Virus record (IMG/VR): IMGVR_UViG_3300013131_000184
Coordinates: 1 to 29,078 of that record
DNA from: a virus
Length of the DNA stretch: 29,078 nt
Direction: 5' to 3' (one strand)
Part shown: in pieces, positions 8,813-16,864 of the stretch
How positions within the stretch are numbered: the first letter of the stretch is position 1
Layout: each line of letters opens with the position of its first letter
Made by a program: the position numbers and the translations under genes
Notes under the pieces: generated by a model
What the model saw: the letters and a program-made list of their open reading frames with translations, nothing else
The model's database searches: none
Told to the model about the DNA's origin: nothing

Positions 8813-10717
8813 TTAAAACATATATTTTGGTACTGTTACATTAGGTTCATATGTGAATCCTGTTGACGAATATGAACTACTAAGATTTGGGTTAAGTTGT
8901 TGATTTGCGGTTACGTTAATTAATCCAGCATAATAACCGGCTGCTGGCACATGTACAAAATATCCAGACGAACCAGATCCTTGTGATAATACATTATTTG
9001 CATATACTCTAGCAGATGTAGACCCAATATAAAGCATATTCTGATCAGGGTTTTCTGAGTATAATGTAGTGCTATTCATATGGATTTGACCTGAATTACT
9101 ACAATCCATAGGTACAGATGCTGAATTAAAATACCAAACATTAGATCCAACTAAATTTAATTGAGTAGTATTATATACACCAGCTACCTTTCCTTCATAA
9201 CATATAATATTTCCTCGATGTGTAAGTTTAGTATATCCATATAATAATATAGCTCGTTGGCGATTTGCATAAATATTTCCGTTAATGTGTACAATTCCAC
9301 CAGCATTACCCCATGTACTGATTATAGCATCAGTCGTAGTATTCATTGGCGAATCTACTTCGGAATATAAATTACCATTAATTATTATTCGATTAGATTG
9401 AAACGTCCAATCTTGCATATGTATTACTTGTTTAAATTCATTCAATCTACCTAAACTACCAGAATCGGTTAATACTAATTCAGGGCAATTAACTATCAAT
9501 TGTCCACCAAATTGTCGGTTTATATGCAATACTCTATATGGACCTCTGATGCGCCGTTTGATATTCATTATCACATTAACACCATTTGCCCATCTTAAAT
9601 TAACAGTTTGTCCATTAACATTGTCACCATATAATTCATTTGCATTAAATACTACAGACGAACCATTACCACCCGAACCGATAAAAAATACTCCTTCACC
9701 ATTTGTATTATTTACTTCATCACATTCGAATGTAATATTGTTATTTTGATGAACTATGCCTAATGATAAACTACTAGATATAAATCTCGCAAATCCAGTT
9801 ACCCGCGTCGTGACATTGCTTTTATTTGAATAAAATCCACCAGCTGTAAATATAACTCCAGGCGAACAATGAACTTCTGCTTCGGAGTTTACATAACATG
9901 TTTCTGTATATTGTCCTGGTTTTAAAACAATTAAACGACGTTGTTGTGTAGTAAATAAATAACTAGAACTAACTGCGGTAAATGTTGCTAAACTAACAGT
10001 ACCGGCAGCATAACTAGCGCTAGTATCTGAATATGTAGCAAATGCCGATGATACCATTAATGCATAACTAGCACTAGCAGCAGTTAATGCACTTGCATAT
10101 GTTGCATATGGTTTTGTTAAATTACCCGGTTGGGCTGTTATATTATTTCCATATGACGGATCTACATAAAATGAGTTCGTAAAATATATCTCGGATGCTG
10201 GAATTGATATATCAAATGTAGTAGAATCACCTTTAGTAAATGAAATCGTACTTCCCGCAATTGATGCTGTATTAATATATGTAGGGGAGTAACTACTAGT
10301 TAATGAATATGAAGATGAAACAGAATTACTAGCAAAACTAGAACTTAAAGATATATCACTATAACTAGAAGATACAGAATTAACAACATAAGATGCTGTT
10401 AATGCATATGATGCTGTAATTGCAGTATCTGATTGGGAAGACGTATTAATATAGTTTAGATATGAAGCCGATACAGCATATGATGCAGTTAATGCACTTA
10501 CTGCTCTAGATGCAGTTACTGAATAACTCGCAGTGCCTTGTAACGATGCAGTTACACCGGCAGTAGATATAATAGATCCTGTTACGGTTAATGAACCAGT
10601 AACTTTTAATGCTTCTGGTTCAGATCCCATTAATACTTCATATATATCGGAAACATAACTTGCAGAAATCATAGCACCTGGTATGATCTGTGCATAGTTA
10701 TTAGATAGTACTCCCAT
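8813..10717 (-). CDS. Tail fibre/spike: Ala-Ser-Tyr repeat stalk plus right-handed beta-helix
   Basis: 634 aa. Residues about 50-160 consist of degenerate 7-8-residue repeats around 'A-S-Y' (TASYAVSASYLNY, TAITASYALTASYVV, SVSSSYSD), a fibre-stalk repeat. From about residue 190 the text changes to a pectate-lyase-like solenoid beginning FYVDPSYGNNITAQPGNLTK with 'PYATYASAL', the usual entry to a parallel beta-helix, followed by many short Asn/Gly-rich rungs. Such beta-helices form trimeric phage spikes, with or without polysaccharide lyase activity; no catalytic residues can be assigned by eye. It sits after the gp6-like gene, as expected for a baseplate-attached fibre. An ATATTTAT element precedes it. 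Confidence 0.8.
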   Translation of the reverse strand: MGVLSNNYAQIIPGAMISASYVSDIYEVLMGSEPEALKVTGSLTVTGSIISTAGVTASLQGTASYSVTASRAVSALTASYAVSASYLNYINTSSQSDTAITASYALTASYVVNSVSSSYSDISLSSSFASNSVSSSYSLTSSYSPTYINTASIAGSTISFTKGDSTTFDISIPASEIYFTNSFYVDPSYGNNITAQPGNLTKPYATYASALTAASASYALMVSSAFATYSDTSASYAAGTVSLATFTAVSSSYLFTTQQRRLIVLKPGQYTETCYVNSEAEVHCSPGVIFTAGGFYSNKSNVTTRVTGFARFISSSLSLGIVHQNNNITFECDEVNNTNGEGVFFIGSGGNGSSVVFNANELYGDNVNGQTVNLRWANGVNVIMNIKRRIRGPYRVLHINRQFGGQLIVNCPELVLTDSGSLGRLNEFKQVIHMQDWTFQSNRIIINGNLYSEVDSPMNTTTDAIISTWGNAGGIVHINGNIYANRQRAILLYGYTKLTHRGNIICYEGKVAGVYNTTQLNLVGSNVWYFNSASVPMDCSNSGQIHMNSTTLYSENPDQNMLYIGSTSARVYANNVLSQGSGSSGYFVHVPAAGYYAGLINVTANQQLNPNLSSSYSSTGFTYEPNVTVPKYMF

Positions 10718-10733
10718 TTACATCCCTTTTTCT

Positions 10734-10741
10734 ATAAATAT
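10734..10741 (-). promoter_or_regulatory. ATATTTAT element upstream of the fibre gene
   Basis: Coding-strand octamer 16 bases before the ATG, with AAAAAGGGA between them. Confidence 0.5.
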
Positions 10742-10753
10742 TAGAAACGGAAA

Positions 10754-12637
10754 TTAATAGGAAACTACATTACCTCGAATATCTGAATTAGGATATTTAA
10801 CTTCAAAAATACTAGGGTCTAATGATGGATATATAACACCATTTCTAGTAGCTGTCTGTAAATTATAAACATTACCGGAATATCCAGCAACAGTATCATA
10901 TAAATTATTAAATGTAACACCTATAACAGATTGAACGCCTTTTACATTTGCTAGCAATGTCGTTACATCTGATTTCATTATAGGTTGGTTGATTTGCCAT
11001 TTATCTATATTAAAATAATTTTTTACAGCATTAATACATTTTAATAAAACTTCATTGCTATTAAAATTAGGTAATACCGTAATTTGGAAATCTATACCGA
11101 TATTAATTATGAATGCATTTTTAATATTAACAGCATCTGTTAAAATTCGATAATAATCTAGATATGTTTTTAAATTCTCTTTAACTGCGTTATTTAAATT
11201 AATTAATCGTTTATTAGCATCATACCCCAACACATACATATTCATTGCTAATGGGTTAGCAGTAGTCTGTGTGATATTTTGTCGTTGGTTTATTTGATCA
11301 TCTGGAACTATATATGCTTTTGCAACACTTCCATATTTAGGTGGCATTGAATATGCTCTAACAATATAATCTTCTTTAGTTACTAAACGATTTTGAGTAG
11401 CAAAATTTGCCATTGCATTGTTTTTAATTTCTTGTATGCTATCATTAGTTTTAGCTCCAGCCGCTGGTTCCGGATTATTAACTGCTAATGTACTTTTTAC
11501 AAAGTTTACAACGCCTACATTATTTATAGAATTAACATTATCATTATATTCTACATTATCAATTAATCTTAATGTATTCGCAGAAACATTGTCAGCAAAT
11601 CCATTACCGATAGTATATGTAACTGTTAATGTTGTATTAGATGGGGCTTGCCCATATGCTCTAGTATATAAAAAATTTGATGGATCTATATCTATATTAA
11701 TATCTCGACGAAATGCAGATAATCCATTACCTACATTATCTGGATTAGGTATAATTTCTTCATCATTATTATCCGATATACCTGCTCCAAATTGTAATTC
11801 TAATTTACCATCACTACGTAATCTAGTTATATAACGTTTCGATGTTTTCTTTAATTTTAATAAACTAGGTGAATTAGACCGATATTGATATAAATCCGGG
11901 TCATTTTCTATTAAATTAGGAACTTCTTCAAATATAGTATCCTGAGCCAAATACGGAACATGATACCAATTATCACCATCTGTTTCTTTTACAGATAATA
12001 TTTCTATAACATTTGAATCAGATAATACTACTTTATCATATGGTATCGGGGTCGAAAATGTAAAATTAGCAGTTTTAATTTGTCCACTTATAGCTTTAAC
12101 TGATTTTTTTAACATGTAGTAAACTGGTTGATTAGTAACATTGTCAGTTTCATATGCAGTTACCTCAGTCGGGTCAAATGAAGACGAAAATCTAAAATCT
12201 ACTGTATCTAAAGTACGAAACACCGCCGATCCATTTTGTTGTTTAATTCGCATTCCCGGTTTAATTGTTAATGCATAATTATAATCTGGTGCAATATTAG
12301 TTCCAGATCCAATTGCAGGAACTAATTGATATACATCTAAAGTAACGTGTGCTGGAATTGCATTATTTGGTACATATCCAACAGTTCGTGCTAAATCAAA
12401 TATATTCGATCGTTCAGTTGCTTGATCTAATAATGATTCTCGTAAATTTGTATCAGCATAATAAGTTAATACATCGCCAACATATGATGCTAATTCTAAA
12501 AAGATCATTCCAGGAGATGATTCATTAAAATCAGTATATGTTTGTGGAAAATATTGTTTTGTAAAATTTATAAGATTTTGTCTAATTTGTCCAAAATCTT
12601 TTCCTAAATATGCTATATCTTTTTTCGTAGTTTCCAT
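10754..12637 (-). CDS. 6: Baseplate wedge protein, T4 gp6 / baseplate J-like
   Basis: 627 aa, close to the T4 gp6 length. The N-terminal block (residues about 36-95: YTDFNESSPGMIFLELASYV, then DVLTYYADTNLRES, LLDQATERSNIFDLARTVGY) matches the J/gp6 signature 'D-x-x-P-G-x-x-x-L-E ... Y-Y-x-D ... A-x-x-x-x-N-x-x-x-L-A-x-x-x-G-Y'. A C-terminal part with NRLVTKEDYIVRAY and MPPKYGSVAKAYI also fits the family. gp6 dimers form the ring of wedges that holds the contractile baseplate together. It lies directly after the gp25-like gene, 10 bases away. This is one of the most secure calls in the window. Confidence 0.92.
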   Translation of the reverse strand: METTKKDIAYLGKDFGQIRQNLINFTKQYFPQTYTDFNESSPGMIFLELASYVGDVLTYYADTNLRESLLDQATERSNIFDLARTVGYVPNNAIPAHVTLDVYQLVPAIGSGTNIAPDYNYALTIKPGMRIKQQNGSAVFRTLDTVDFRFSSSFDPTEVTAYETDNVTNQPVYYMLKKSVKAISGQIKTANFTFSTPIPYDKVVLSDSNVIEILSVKETDGDNWYHVPYLAQDTIFEEVPNLIENDPDLYQYRSNSPSLLKLKKTSKRYITRLRSDGKLELQFGAGISDNNDEEIIPNPDNVGNGLSAFRRDINIDIDPSNFLYTRAYGQAPSNTTLTVTYTIGNGFADNVSANTLRLIDNVEYNDNVNSINNVGVVNFVKSTLAVNNPEPAAGAKTNDSIQEIKNNAMANFATQNRLVTKEDYIVRAYSMPPKYGSVAKAYIVPDDQINQRQNITQTTANPLAMNMYVLGYDANKRLINLNNAVKENLKTYLDYYRILTDAVNIKNAFIINIGIDFQITVLPNFNSNEVLLKCINAVKNYFNIDKWQINQPIMKSDVTTLLANVKGVQSVIGVTFNNLYDTVAGYSGNVYNLQTATRNGVIYPSLDPSIFEVKYPNSDIRGNVVSY

Positions 12638-12647
12638 TTATTGCCAA

Positions 12648-13091
12648 TCATTGAACTAACATTGTATTATCAGTTACAAATATTTTTATAGTATCCGTAC
12701 TAAAATTTTGAACGGTATATGTTAAATGTATTTCGACCGTATGAACTAATGTCGAATCATCTTCAAATGTTTTAATATCAATATTTTCTATAACAATATA
12801 TGGTAGCCAATATGATATTGGTCCTCGTATAGTGTCATCTATTGTTTCTTTAAATTCATGTGTGTTTGGTTGAAATAATAAACCTAATAAATCGGTACCA
12901 TACTCTGGAAGCATATATCGTTCACCGATTTGTGTTAATAAAAGGCTTTTTAAGTTTTCTTTCGCTTGTTCTGGAACAGTATATAATGTAGTAAAAATAT
13001 TATTTCGATTACCTATTTTTACTCCTAAGCCAACCGGATTAACCGTATTAGTTTGTTGTATAGGGGATACTGATTCATAAACAAATGCCAT
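12648..13091 (-). CDS. 25: Baseplate wedge protein, T4 gp25 / GPW family
   Basis: 147 aa (T4 gp25 is 132). The diagnostic stretch is about residues 46-73: KENLKSLLLTQIGERYMLPE, then YGTDLLGLLFQP, which matches the GPW/gp25 rule 'L-L-x-T-x-x-G-E-R-x-x-x-P-x-x-G-x-x-L'. The C-terminal half supplies the beta strands typical of the fold (LVHTVEIHLTYTVQ). gp25 family proteins attach the sheath initiation end to the wedge in phages, type VI secretion and related contractile machines. The gene is followed 10 bases on by the gp6-like gene, which is the expected partner. Confidence 0.92.
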   Translation of the reverse strand: MAFVYESVSPIQQTNTVNPVGLGVKIGNRNNIFTTLYTVPEQAKENLKSLLLTQIGERYMLPEYGTDLLGLLFQPNTHEFKETIDDTIRGPISYWLPYIVIENIDIKTFEDDSTLVHTVEIHLTYTVQNFSTDTIKIFVTDNTMLVQ

Positions 13092-13094
13092 TTA

Positions 13095-13589
13095 TTATCC
13101 TTTTTTCTTGTTAATTGCTTTCATTAATGCTGAATAATCACGCGTCATTGCTTGTGCAACTTCAGGTGCAACATCATACACTTTACCAGTTTCAGGATCT
13201 TCCATTACTTTAGGTGCCGAAGTAGTCGGTTTCATGTTTTGTCGCATCATACCAAACGACTGTGCATCAGAAGATGTAAATCGCAATTCATCCATTCCCT
13301 CTGACATTAATTGTGCATAATCAGAAACCACATTATTCGTTGATTCAGTTATTCCTTCAGTTTCATTTAAAACTGATGCCCACTTATTTTCAGAAAACTG
13401 CACTTTTGGTTTTCTACCCGATTCGGAAACCATTCTAGGTTCAACTTGTACCGTTTTAGACTGTTTTTTAAGTTGTGTCATTTCATTAATAGTAGATTGT
13501 AACCCCTCACGAAGAATTTCAGTTAATTCTTCTTTTATAACTTCACGTACGGCAGATTTAAGTGCTTTTACTAATGTTTTTGTATCCAT
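13095..13589 (-). CDS. Baseplate-module protein of unknown function, helical N-terminus
   Basis: 164 aa. The first ~45 residues form a long charged amphipathic helix (TLVKALKSAVREVIKEELTE, then ILREGLQSTINEM); the rest is low in hydrophobics with a Ser/Thr/Pro-rich middle and ends in a helical tail plus KKKG. The helix contains 'ILRE|G', which matches the (L/I)-x-E cleavage rule of T4-type prohead protease, so it could be an internal or scaffold-like protein. Its place directly before the gp25 gene (3 bases) argues equally for a baseplate assembly role. An ATATTTAT element precedes it. No family recognised. Confidence 0.75.
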   Translation of the reverse strand: MDTKTLVKALKSAVREVIKEELTEILREGLQSTINEMTQLKKQSKTVQVEPRMVSESGRKPKVQFSENKWASVLNETEGITESTNNVVSDYAQLMSEGMDELRFTSSDAQSFGMMRQNMKPTTSAPKVMEDPETGKVYDVAPEVAQAMTRDYSALMKAINKKKG

Positions 13590-13602
13590 ATGAATCTTTT
13601 AT

Positions 13603-13610
13603 ATAAATAT
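13603..13610 (-). promoter_or_regulatory. ATATTTAT element upstream of the 164-aa baseplate-module gene
   Basis: Coding-strand octamer 13 bases before the ATG; its first base overlaps the stop codon of the preceding gene. Confidence 0.5.
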
Positions 13611-14455
13611 TATGTCCATGAATTTTGTGAAGGCTTAGGCCCATATATAATTTGCGTTACATTATCAATATAATAATCGCCAACTAAACCTAAGTCTGTA
13701 TCAGGCATACCATTTCCTCGTAAAACTTTAGATGGGGCTTCTACAAGATTTTGTATTACAGTTAATTGGTCTTGTATTAAACTGTTAATTTCATCAACTC
13801 GCAAATCTAAATCAACATCAGATACATTAACTCTACTATAAAATTCACTCGGATATATTGCATTAAGTGCAGCGCCATCCGCGGATAAATTACCATTAGG
13901 AGTATCAGTAGAATTAGGTATTACTGAAACTGAATTATTAACATCATTATCATTGCCACAAATACTAGCTAATTTACGTTCAACTTTATTAATTAAATTA
14001 TTTGCCTTATTAATCAGTTTACTAATTATTTTTAATATAATATTAAATACATTAATAACAGCCGTAATACCAGCTATTAAATCTGCGATAGTTTGTAATG
14101 TTTGGTTCTTTGGGCCTTCTGGAACACCTGGGACTGCCGGAATAGCAACTAAAATACCCGCAGTTATATTAGCTATCCTAGTTGCAGTTTGCATTGTATT
14201 TACTACTGGCTGTAAACGTTGTACAATTAGATTTAAATTATCAATTACGCGTTTTAATTTTGCTAATTTTCTCTTTAAATCTATAACCCTAGGATCTGTA
14301 CATTTTACATTTTTACCCAATGATGCTAAACGTTGTGTTATTTGATCAAATATCTTATTGAACTTCGCAATCTGTTTATCTATTACTGGCTTAGTTTGTT
14401 TAATTACAATATTTGGAAGTTTAGATGCTTGATTAAATGGAAATACCGATGACAT
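13610..14455 (-). CDS. Hydrophobic coiled-coil protein with fibre-type C-terminal tag
   Basis: 281 aa. Residues about 20-90 are charged coiled coil (KRKLAKLKRVIDNLNLIVQR and flanks). Two hydrophobic stretches follow, about 91-115 (TRIANITAGILVAIPAVPGV) and 122-150 (IADLIAGITAVINVFNIILK), separated by a Pro/Gly turn, a hairpin reminiscent of membrane-inserting or pore proteins. A second coiled coil and a Cys (SICGN) precede a disordered linker. The C-terminus (GNGMPDTDLGLVGDYYIDN, then IIYGPKP) is the 'GDYYID...IYGPK' tag seen on many phage fibre proteins. ATG overlaps the stop of the OB-fold gene's neighbour (TAATG). Possibly part of the hub or tail tip; function unknown. Confidence 0.75.
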   Translation of the reverse strand: MSSVFPFNQASKLPNIVIKQTKPVIDKQIAKFNKIFDQITQRLASLGKNVKCTDPRVIDLKRKLAKLKRVIDNLNLIVQRLQPVVNTMQTATRIANITAGILVAIPAVPGVPEGPKNQTLQTIADLIAGITAVINVFNIILKIISKLINKANNLINKVERKLASICGNDNDVNNSVSVIPNSTDTPNGNLSADGAALNAIYPSEFYSRVNVSDVDLDLRVDEINSLIQDQLTVIQNLVEAPSKVLRGNGMPDTDLGLVGDYYIDNVTQIIYGPKPSQNSWT

Positions 14456-15432
14456 TAATTTTCTCCTTTGTCTTGACGTATTTTTAAATTATCAATTTTA
14501 TCAATTAATTCTAAATACTTATCAACAAATGTTGTATCAACATTAATCGGCATACCATCTCTGTCTGTCAATCCGCTTATTAACACATTAAAGAATTCCC
14601 AAAATAATTGTTTAACAGATGTACTATGCAATCCATATTCCTTTTCAGAATCTTGTTTATTACCAATTACTAGTATCGGAGAATTTAATTCAATTGCTAA
14701 ATTAGAATCTACTGCAACAACATCAGTTTTTGATTTTAAAATAATTCGATCAGCAACTCCTATGAATTGTGATTTTGAAAATGCTGTGCTAGTATCGTTG
14801 CTATAATTTAATGTATTATGTAATTTTAAATTATTTAAACGTTGTGTGCTAGTTAAATATAATGATGACACATCTTCATTAATATCTTCTACTGCAAATC
14901 CACTTCCAGTTTGTGGTAACTGGGTATTTGATATTATAATAATAGGATCAGTTTGTGTATCACCAGTCCATGGCGATTGTATAGTATAACTATTACTATT
15001 TGAATTTGTACTACCTAACCGTATTGTATTACCAAATCTACCTTCGAATAACACATCGCCTCGATATGGTTGAAGAAATGATACCGGGATTTCCTTAAAC
15101 TCATCATCGGTTTTAAAATCTTTAGATATAATTGGTAATATGTTATTATTAATATTCGACTGTATACCAATTAATGATAAATAATACCATTGATATTTAC
15201 GATTATTAAAACTAGTACTAGACTCATATCCTTGAAACATTAAAACTGATTCTCCTTTTATCGGAATTTGTTTTACATGTATATTGGATGGTTTAACATT
15301 TTCTACAACTTTTTTTGTAACACCGTATTTAATTAATACATTAATAGTAAAATCTTTAGATTCTTGTTTATATGTATTCGGGGAATCTATAACTTCCCCA
15401 ATATAAAAATTAATTTTACTTTGATCAATCAT
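14455..15432 (-). CDS. OB-fold baseplate hub/spike-like protein (gp5-like region)
   Basis: 325 aa. The N-terminal ~150 residues look like an OB-fold: beta strands INFYIGEVIDSP, FTINVLIKYG, IPIKGESVLMFQGY, QWYYLSLIG, then FLQPYRGDVLFEGRFGNTIR and SPWTGDTQTDPIIIISN. The 'G-R-F-G-x-x-I-R-x-G-S ... D-P-I-I-I-I' pattern is what baseplate hub/spike proteins of T4-like marine phages show. A second part is Ser/Thr/Asn-rich (VEDINEDVSSLYLTSTQRL) and the C-terminus is helical. It lies upstream of the gp25 and gp6 genes, as expected for a central baseplate component. There is no lysozyme domain, unlike T4 gp5. The hub assignment is likely but not certain. Confidence 0.7.
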   Translation of the reverse strand: MIDQSKINFYIGEVIDSPNTYKQESKDFTINVLIKYGVTKKVVENVKPSNIHVKQIPIKGESVLMFQGYESSTSFNNRKYQWYYLSLIGIQSNINNNILPIISKDFKTDDEFKEIPVSFLQPYRGDVLFEGRFGNTIRLGSTNSNSNSYTIQSPWTGDTQTDPIIIISNTQLPQTGSGFAVEDINEDVSSLYLTSTQRLNNLKLHNTLNYSNDTSTAFSKSQFIGVADRIILKSKTDVVAVDSNLAIELNSPILVIGNKQDSEKEYGLHSTSVKQLFWEFFNVLISGLTDRDGMPINVDTTFVDKYLELIDKIDNLKIRQDKGEN

Positions 15433-15859
15433 TCGATTCCTTTGTTAACTTTTGTTTAACATCGGCAATTTTTTGTGTTAATATTTTATCTTCTTGTGTG
15501 ATATTGTCAATTTCTTCTTCTAATTCAGCTGACATCGTTTTTTCTGCAATTCGAAGTAATTCTTGTTTTTCTTCATCGCTAATTAAACCATCAGCCCCAG
15601 ATATAGTTTGTTTAGTTGAAATATAACGTTGAACGATAGCAGTTAATTTAACGAGATGATCGTCATTCTTAACTGCTACGTCTAAATATTCTTTGATTAA
15701 AGGAACTATGATAGTAGCATCAGATGCATTACGTATCAATGGTTGTAATTGAGATATAAGCTGATTTATTTGTCGATCTTTCTTTTTCGAATTGTGATAT
15801 ACATCGGACATTAAATCAGCAAAACTCGTTCCTTTAAATAATTCATCGTTTTTGTCCAT
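15425..15859 (-). CDS. Coiled-coil protein of the baseplate operon
   Basis: 144 aa, almost wholly helical and charged. 'TSFADLMSDVYHNSKKKDRQ' opens the protein, residues ~30-70 form one helix (INQLISQLQPLIRN and on), and the end is strongly acidic then basic coiled coil (KTMSAELEEEIDNITQEDKI). No catalytic motif is visible. Its last 8 bases overlap the start of the OB-fold gene, so the two are likely translated together. A chaperone or assembly role for the OB-fold protein is a reasonable guess but not shown. An ATATTTAT element and AAAGGA ribosome site precede it. Confidence 0.75.
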   Translation of the reverse strand: MDKNDELFKGTSFADLMSDVYHNSKKKDRQINQLISQLQPLIRNASDATIIVPLIKEYLDVAVKNDDHLVKLTAIVQRYISTKQTISGADGLISDEEKQELLRIAEKTMSAELEEEIDNITQEDKILTQKIADVKQKLTKESND

Positions 15860-15877
15860 ATGTAAAATCCTTTAATA

Positions 15878-15885
15878 ATAAATAT
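15878..15885 (-). promoter_or_regulatory. ATATTTAT element upstream of the coiled-coil gene
   Basis: Coding-strand octamer 18 bases before the ATG, followed by TTAAAGGATT; probable entry point for the baseplate operon downstream of the sigma gene. Confidence 0.5.
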
Positions 15886-16202
15886 TAAAAAGGCAATTTT
15901 ATGAAGTTTTCGCGTTCATATGCTTTAAAATAGTCTTCATAAATTTGTTTCAATGTTTTTACTACTCGAGTTACTGAACTTGTTTGAGATACATCCAATC
16001 CGGTACGTTCTCGAATTAAAATATATAAACGCTTCTTGTTAAAATCTTCAATTATTTCACGATGTTCGAATATATGCAATATAGAATCAGCAACATGTAT
16101 ATCAGTAGAATTAGTAAAAATATAATTTAAATTATCATAACAATAATTTACAAATGCATCCATGAAATACTTTAAAGTTTCTTGCATTTCAACATTATGC
16201 AT
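15885..16202 (-). CDS. Late sigma factor, C-terminal helix-turn-helix segment
   Basis: 105 aa if started at the first ATG after the TAA, but open frame extends 5' to the TAA itself and no ribosome site precedes this ATG. The sequence is helical: TLKYFMDAFVNYCYDNLNYI, ADSILHIFEHREIIEDFNKK, then RLYILIRERTGLDVSQTSSV followed by TRVVKTLKQIYEDYF. The last two blocks form a helix-turn-helix in the position of sigma region 4; T4 gp55 lacks such a domain. Best read as the second half of the interrupted sigma gene rather than an independent protein. Confidence 0.6.
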   Translation of the reverse strand: MHNVEMQETLKYFMDAFVNYCYDNLNYIFTNSTDIHVADSILHIFEHREIIEDFNKKRLYILIRERTGLDVSQTSSVTRVVKTLKQIYEDYFKAYERENFIKLPF

Positions 16203-16301
16203 TTCTGTTATTACATTGCGCTGTTCATCTATATCTAATTCTTGAGTATCTGCTTTAAGTTTTTTATAAGCTTTATCATTCTCACCAATCAGATAGTTAT
16301 A

Positions 16302-16592
16302 TTATGTACGGGTATAATATGAATATGCTTTACCAAAGTTAGGATCAAATTTATTTAAACGTTCTGTTAGAAATGTAACTAAATCGGTCTGTAAATCGGT
16401 AAATGTAGAATCGATATATGTAGGTTTAACTGTATTAATTAAATTTTCAGCCATTTTCATGAATGCTGGATATATGAATCTACGATATATTTTTTCTCGT
16501 AATACAGAGTTATCTGTTTTATTATATGCTAATATTGCATACTCTGTTATCTTAGTAAAGTATATATTACTCTTCTTCTTTTTCCTCGCCAT
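16302..16592 (-). CDS. Late sigma factor, region-2 segment (N-terminal part)
   Basis: 96 aa as it stands. After a very basic start (MARKKKKSN) the residues from about 25 on follow sigma region 2: LREKIYRRFIYPAFMKMAEN for the core-binding helix, TFTDLQTDLVTFLTERLNKF for the 'D-L-x-x-x-x-x-x-x-x-x-x-x-x-K-F-D' helix, and DPNFGKAYSYYTRT for the region that meets the -10 element. It ends abruptly at TAA in the middle of that last helix. The first 26 bases overlap the membrane-protein gene upstream. It would bind host RNA polymerase core and direct late promoters if complete. Confidence 0.7.
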   Translation of the reverse strand: MARKKKKSNIYFTKITEYAILAYNKTDNSVLREKIYRRFIYPAFMKMAENLINTVKPTYIDSTFTDLQTDLVTFLTERLNKFDPNFGKAYSYYTRT

Positions 16593-16863
16593 CGAATGTT
16601 TCTTTTAATTCAGTTATAGTTTGTAACAACATGTTAAATGTAGTGCCAGCTTCATCTTCTGCTTCAAATGCACCTTTATGATCAATTTGTTTCATGGTAT
16701 CATATGCATCTGCAATACGACCATACATATATTCATTAGTTAATTCTAAATCACCAATATATTCTTGAGCATCTGCTAACATACCGGCTAAATAATATGC
16801 ACGATATGATGCATACACTATACCTATAGTTAACAATACTACTACAATACTTAATACTATCAT
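16567..16863 (-). CDS. Small membrane-anchored coiled-coil protein
   Basis: 98 aa starting at ATG (MIVLSIVVVLLTIGIVYASY). A TTG three codons earlier would overlap the stop of the HD gene; the ATG gives the arrangement TAGTATG and is preferred. Residues 1-20 are a single transmembrane helix with few charges, then a cytoplasmic-type coiled coil (MLADAQEYIGDLELTNEYMY) and an acidic tail (DGEEKEEE). No signal peptidase site is seen, so it likely stays as an N-terminal anchor. It is sandwiched between the HD phosphohydrolase and the sigma gene and overlaps the latter by 26 bases. Function unknown; comparable small anchors in phages act in lysis control or superinfection exclusion. Confidence 0.75.
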   Translation of the reverse strand: MIVLSIVVVLLTIGIVYASYRAYYLAGMLADAQEYIGDLELTNEYMYGRIADAYDTMKQIDHKGAFEAEDEAGTTFNMLLQTITELKETFDGEEKEEE

Positions 16864-16864
16864 A

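Larger units (their letters stand above)
15885..16592 (-). pseudogene. 55: gp55-like late sigma factor interrupted by an in-frame TAA
   Basis: The two open segments 16302-16592 and 15885-16202 are in the same frame and the 33 codons between them (YNYLIGENDKAYKKLKAD and on) are free of stops and protein-like. Read through the single TAA at 16302-16304, the product is 234 residues plus one unknown residue: a sigma region-2 part, a linker and a helix-turn-helix part. The TAA falls inside the conserved helix 'S-Y-Y-T-R-T-*-Y-N-Y-L-I', where sigma-70 family members keep reading. No frameshift is needed. One base change from several codons (for example TCA, CAA, AAA or TTA) would give TAA. Loss of the sigma would abolish late transcription, so sequencing error, a defective variant, readthrough or a two-piece sigma all remain possible. 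Confidence 0.65.

Noticed and set aside
10380-10620. CRISPR-like or DNA-level repeat array in the fibre gene
   Set aside because: Repeats are short, degenerate, in frame and explained by Ala-Ser-Tyr protein repeats; there are no spacers.
13603-13612. TATAAATA read on the plus strand as T4-type late promoters
   Set aside because: At most sites the T4 box points away from the gene; only the coding-strand reading ATATTTAT is consistent with gene orientation, including the plus-strand gene. The 18028-18035 copy is the exception and is noted.
15885-16592. Alternative genetic code with TAA as sense
   Set aside because: Most genes in the window end at TAA right before the next start, with some TGA and TAG; recoding of TAA would fuse many unrelated genes.
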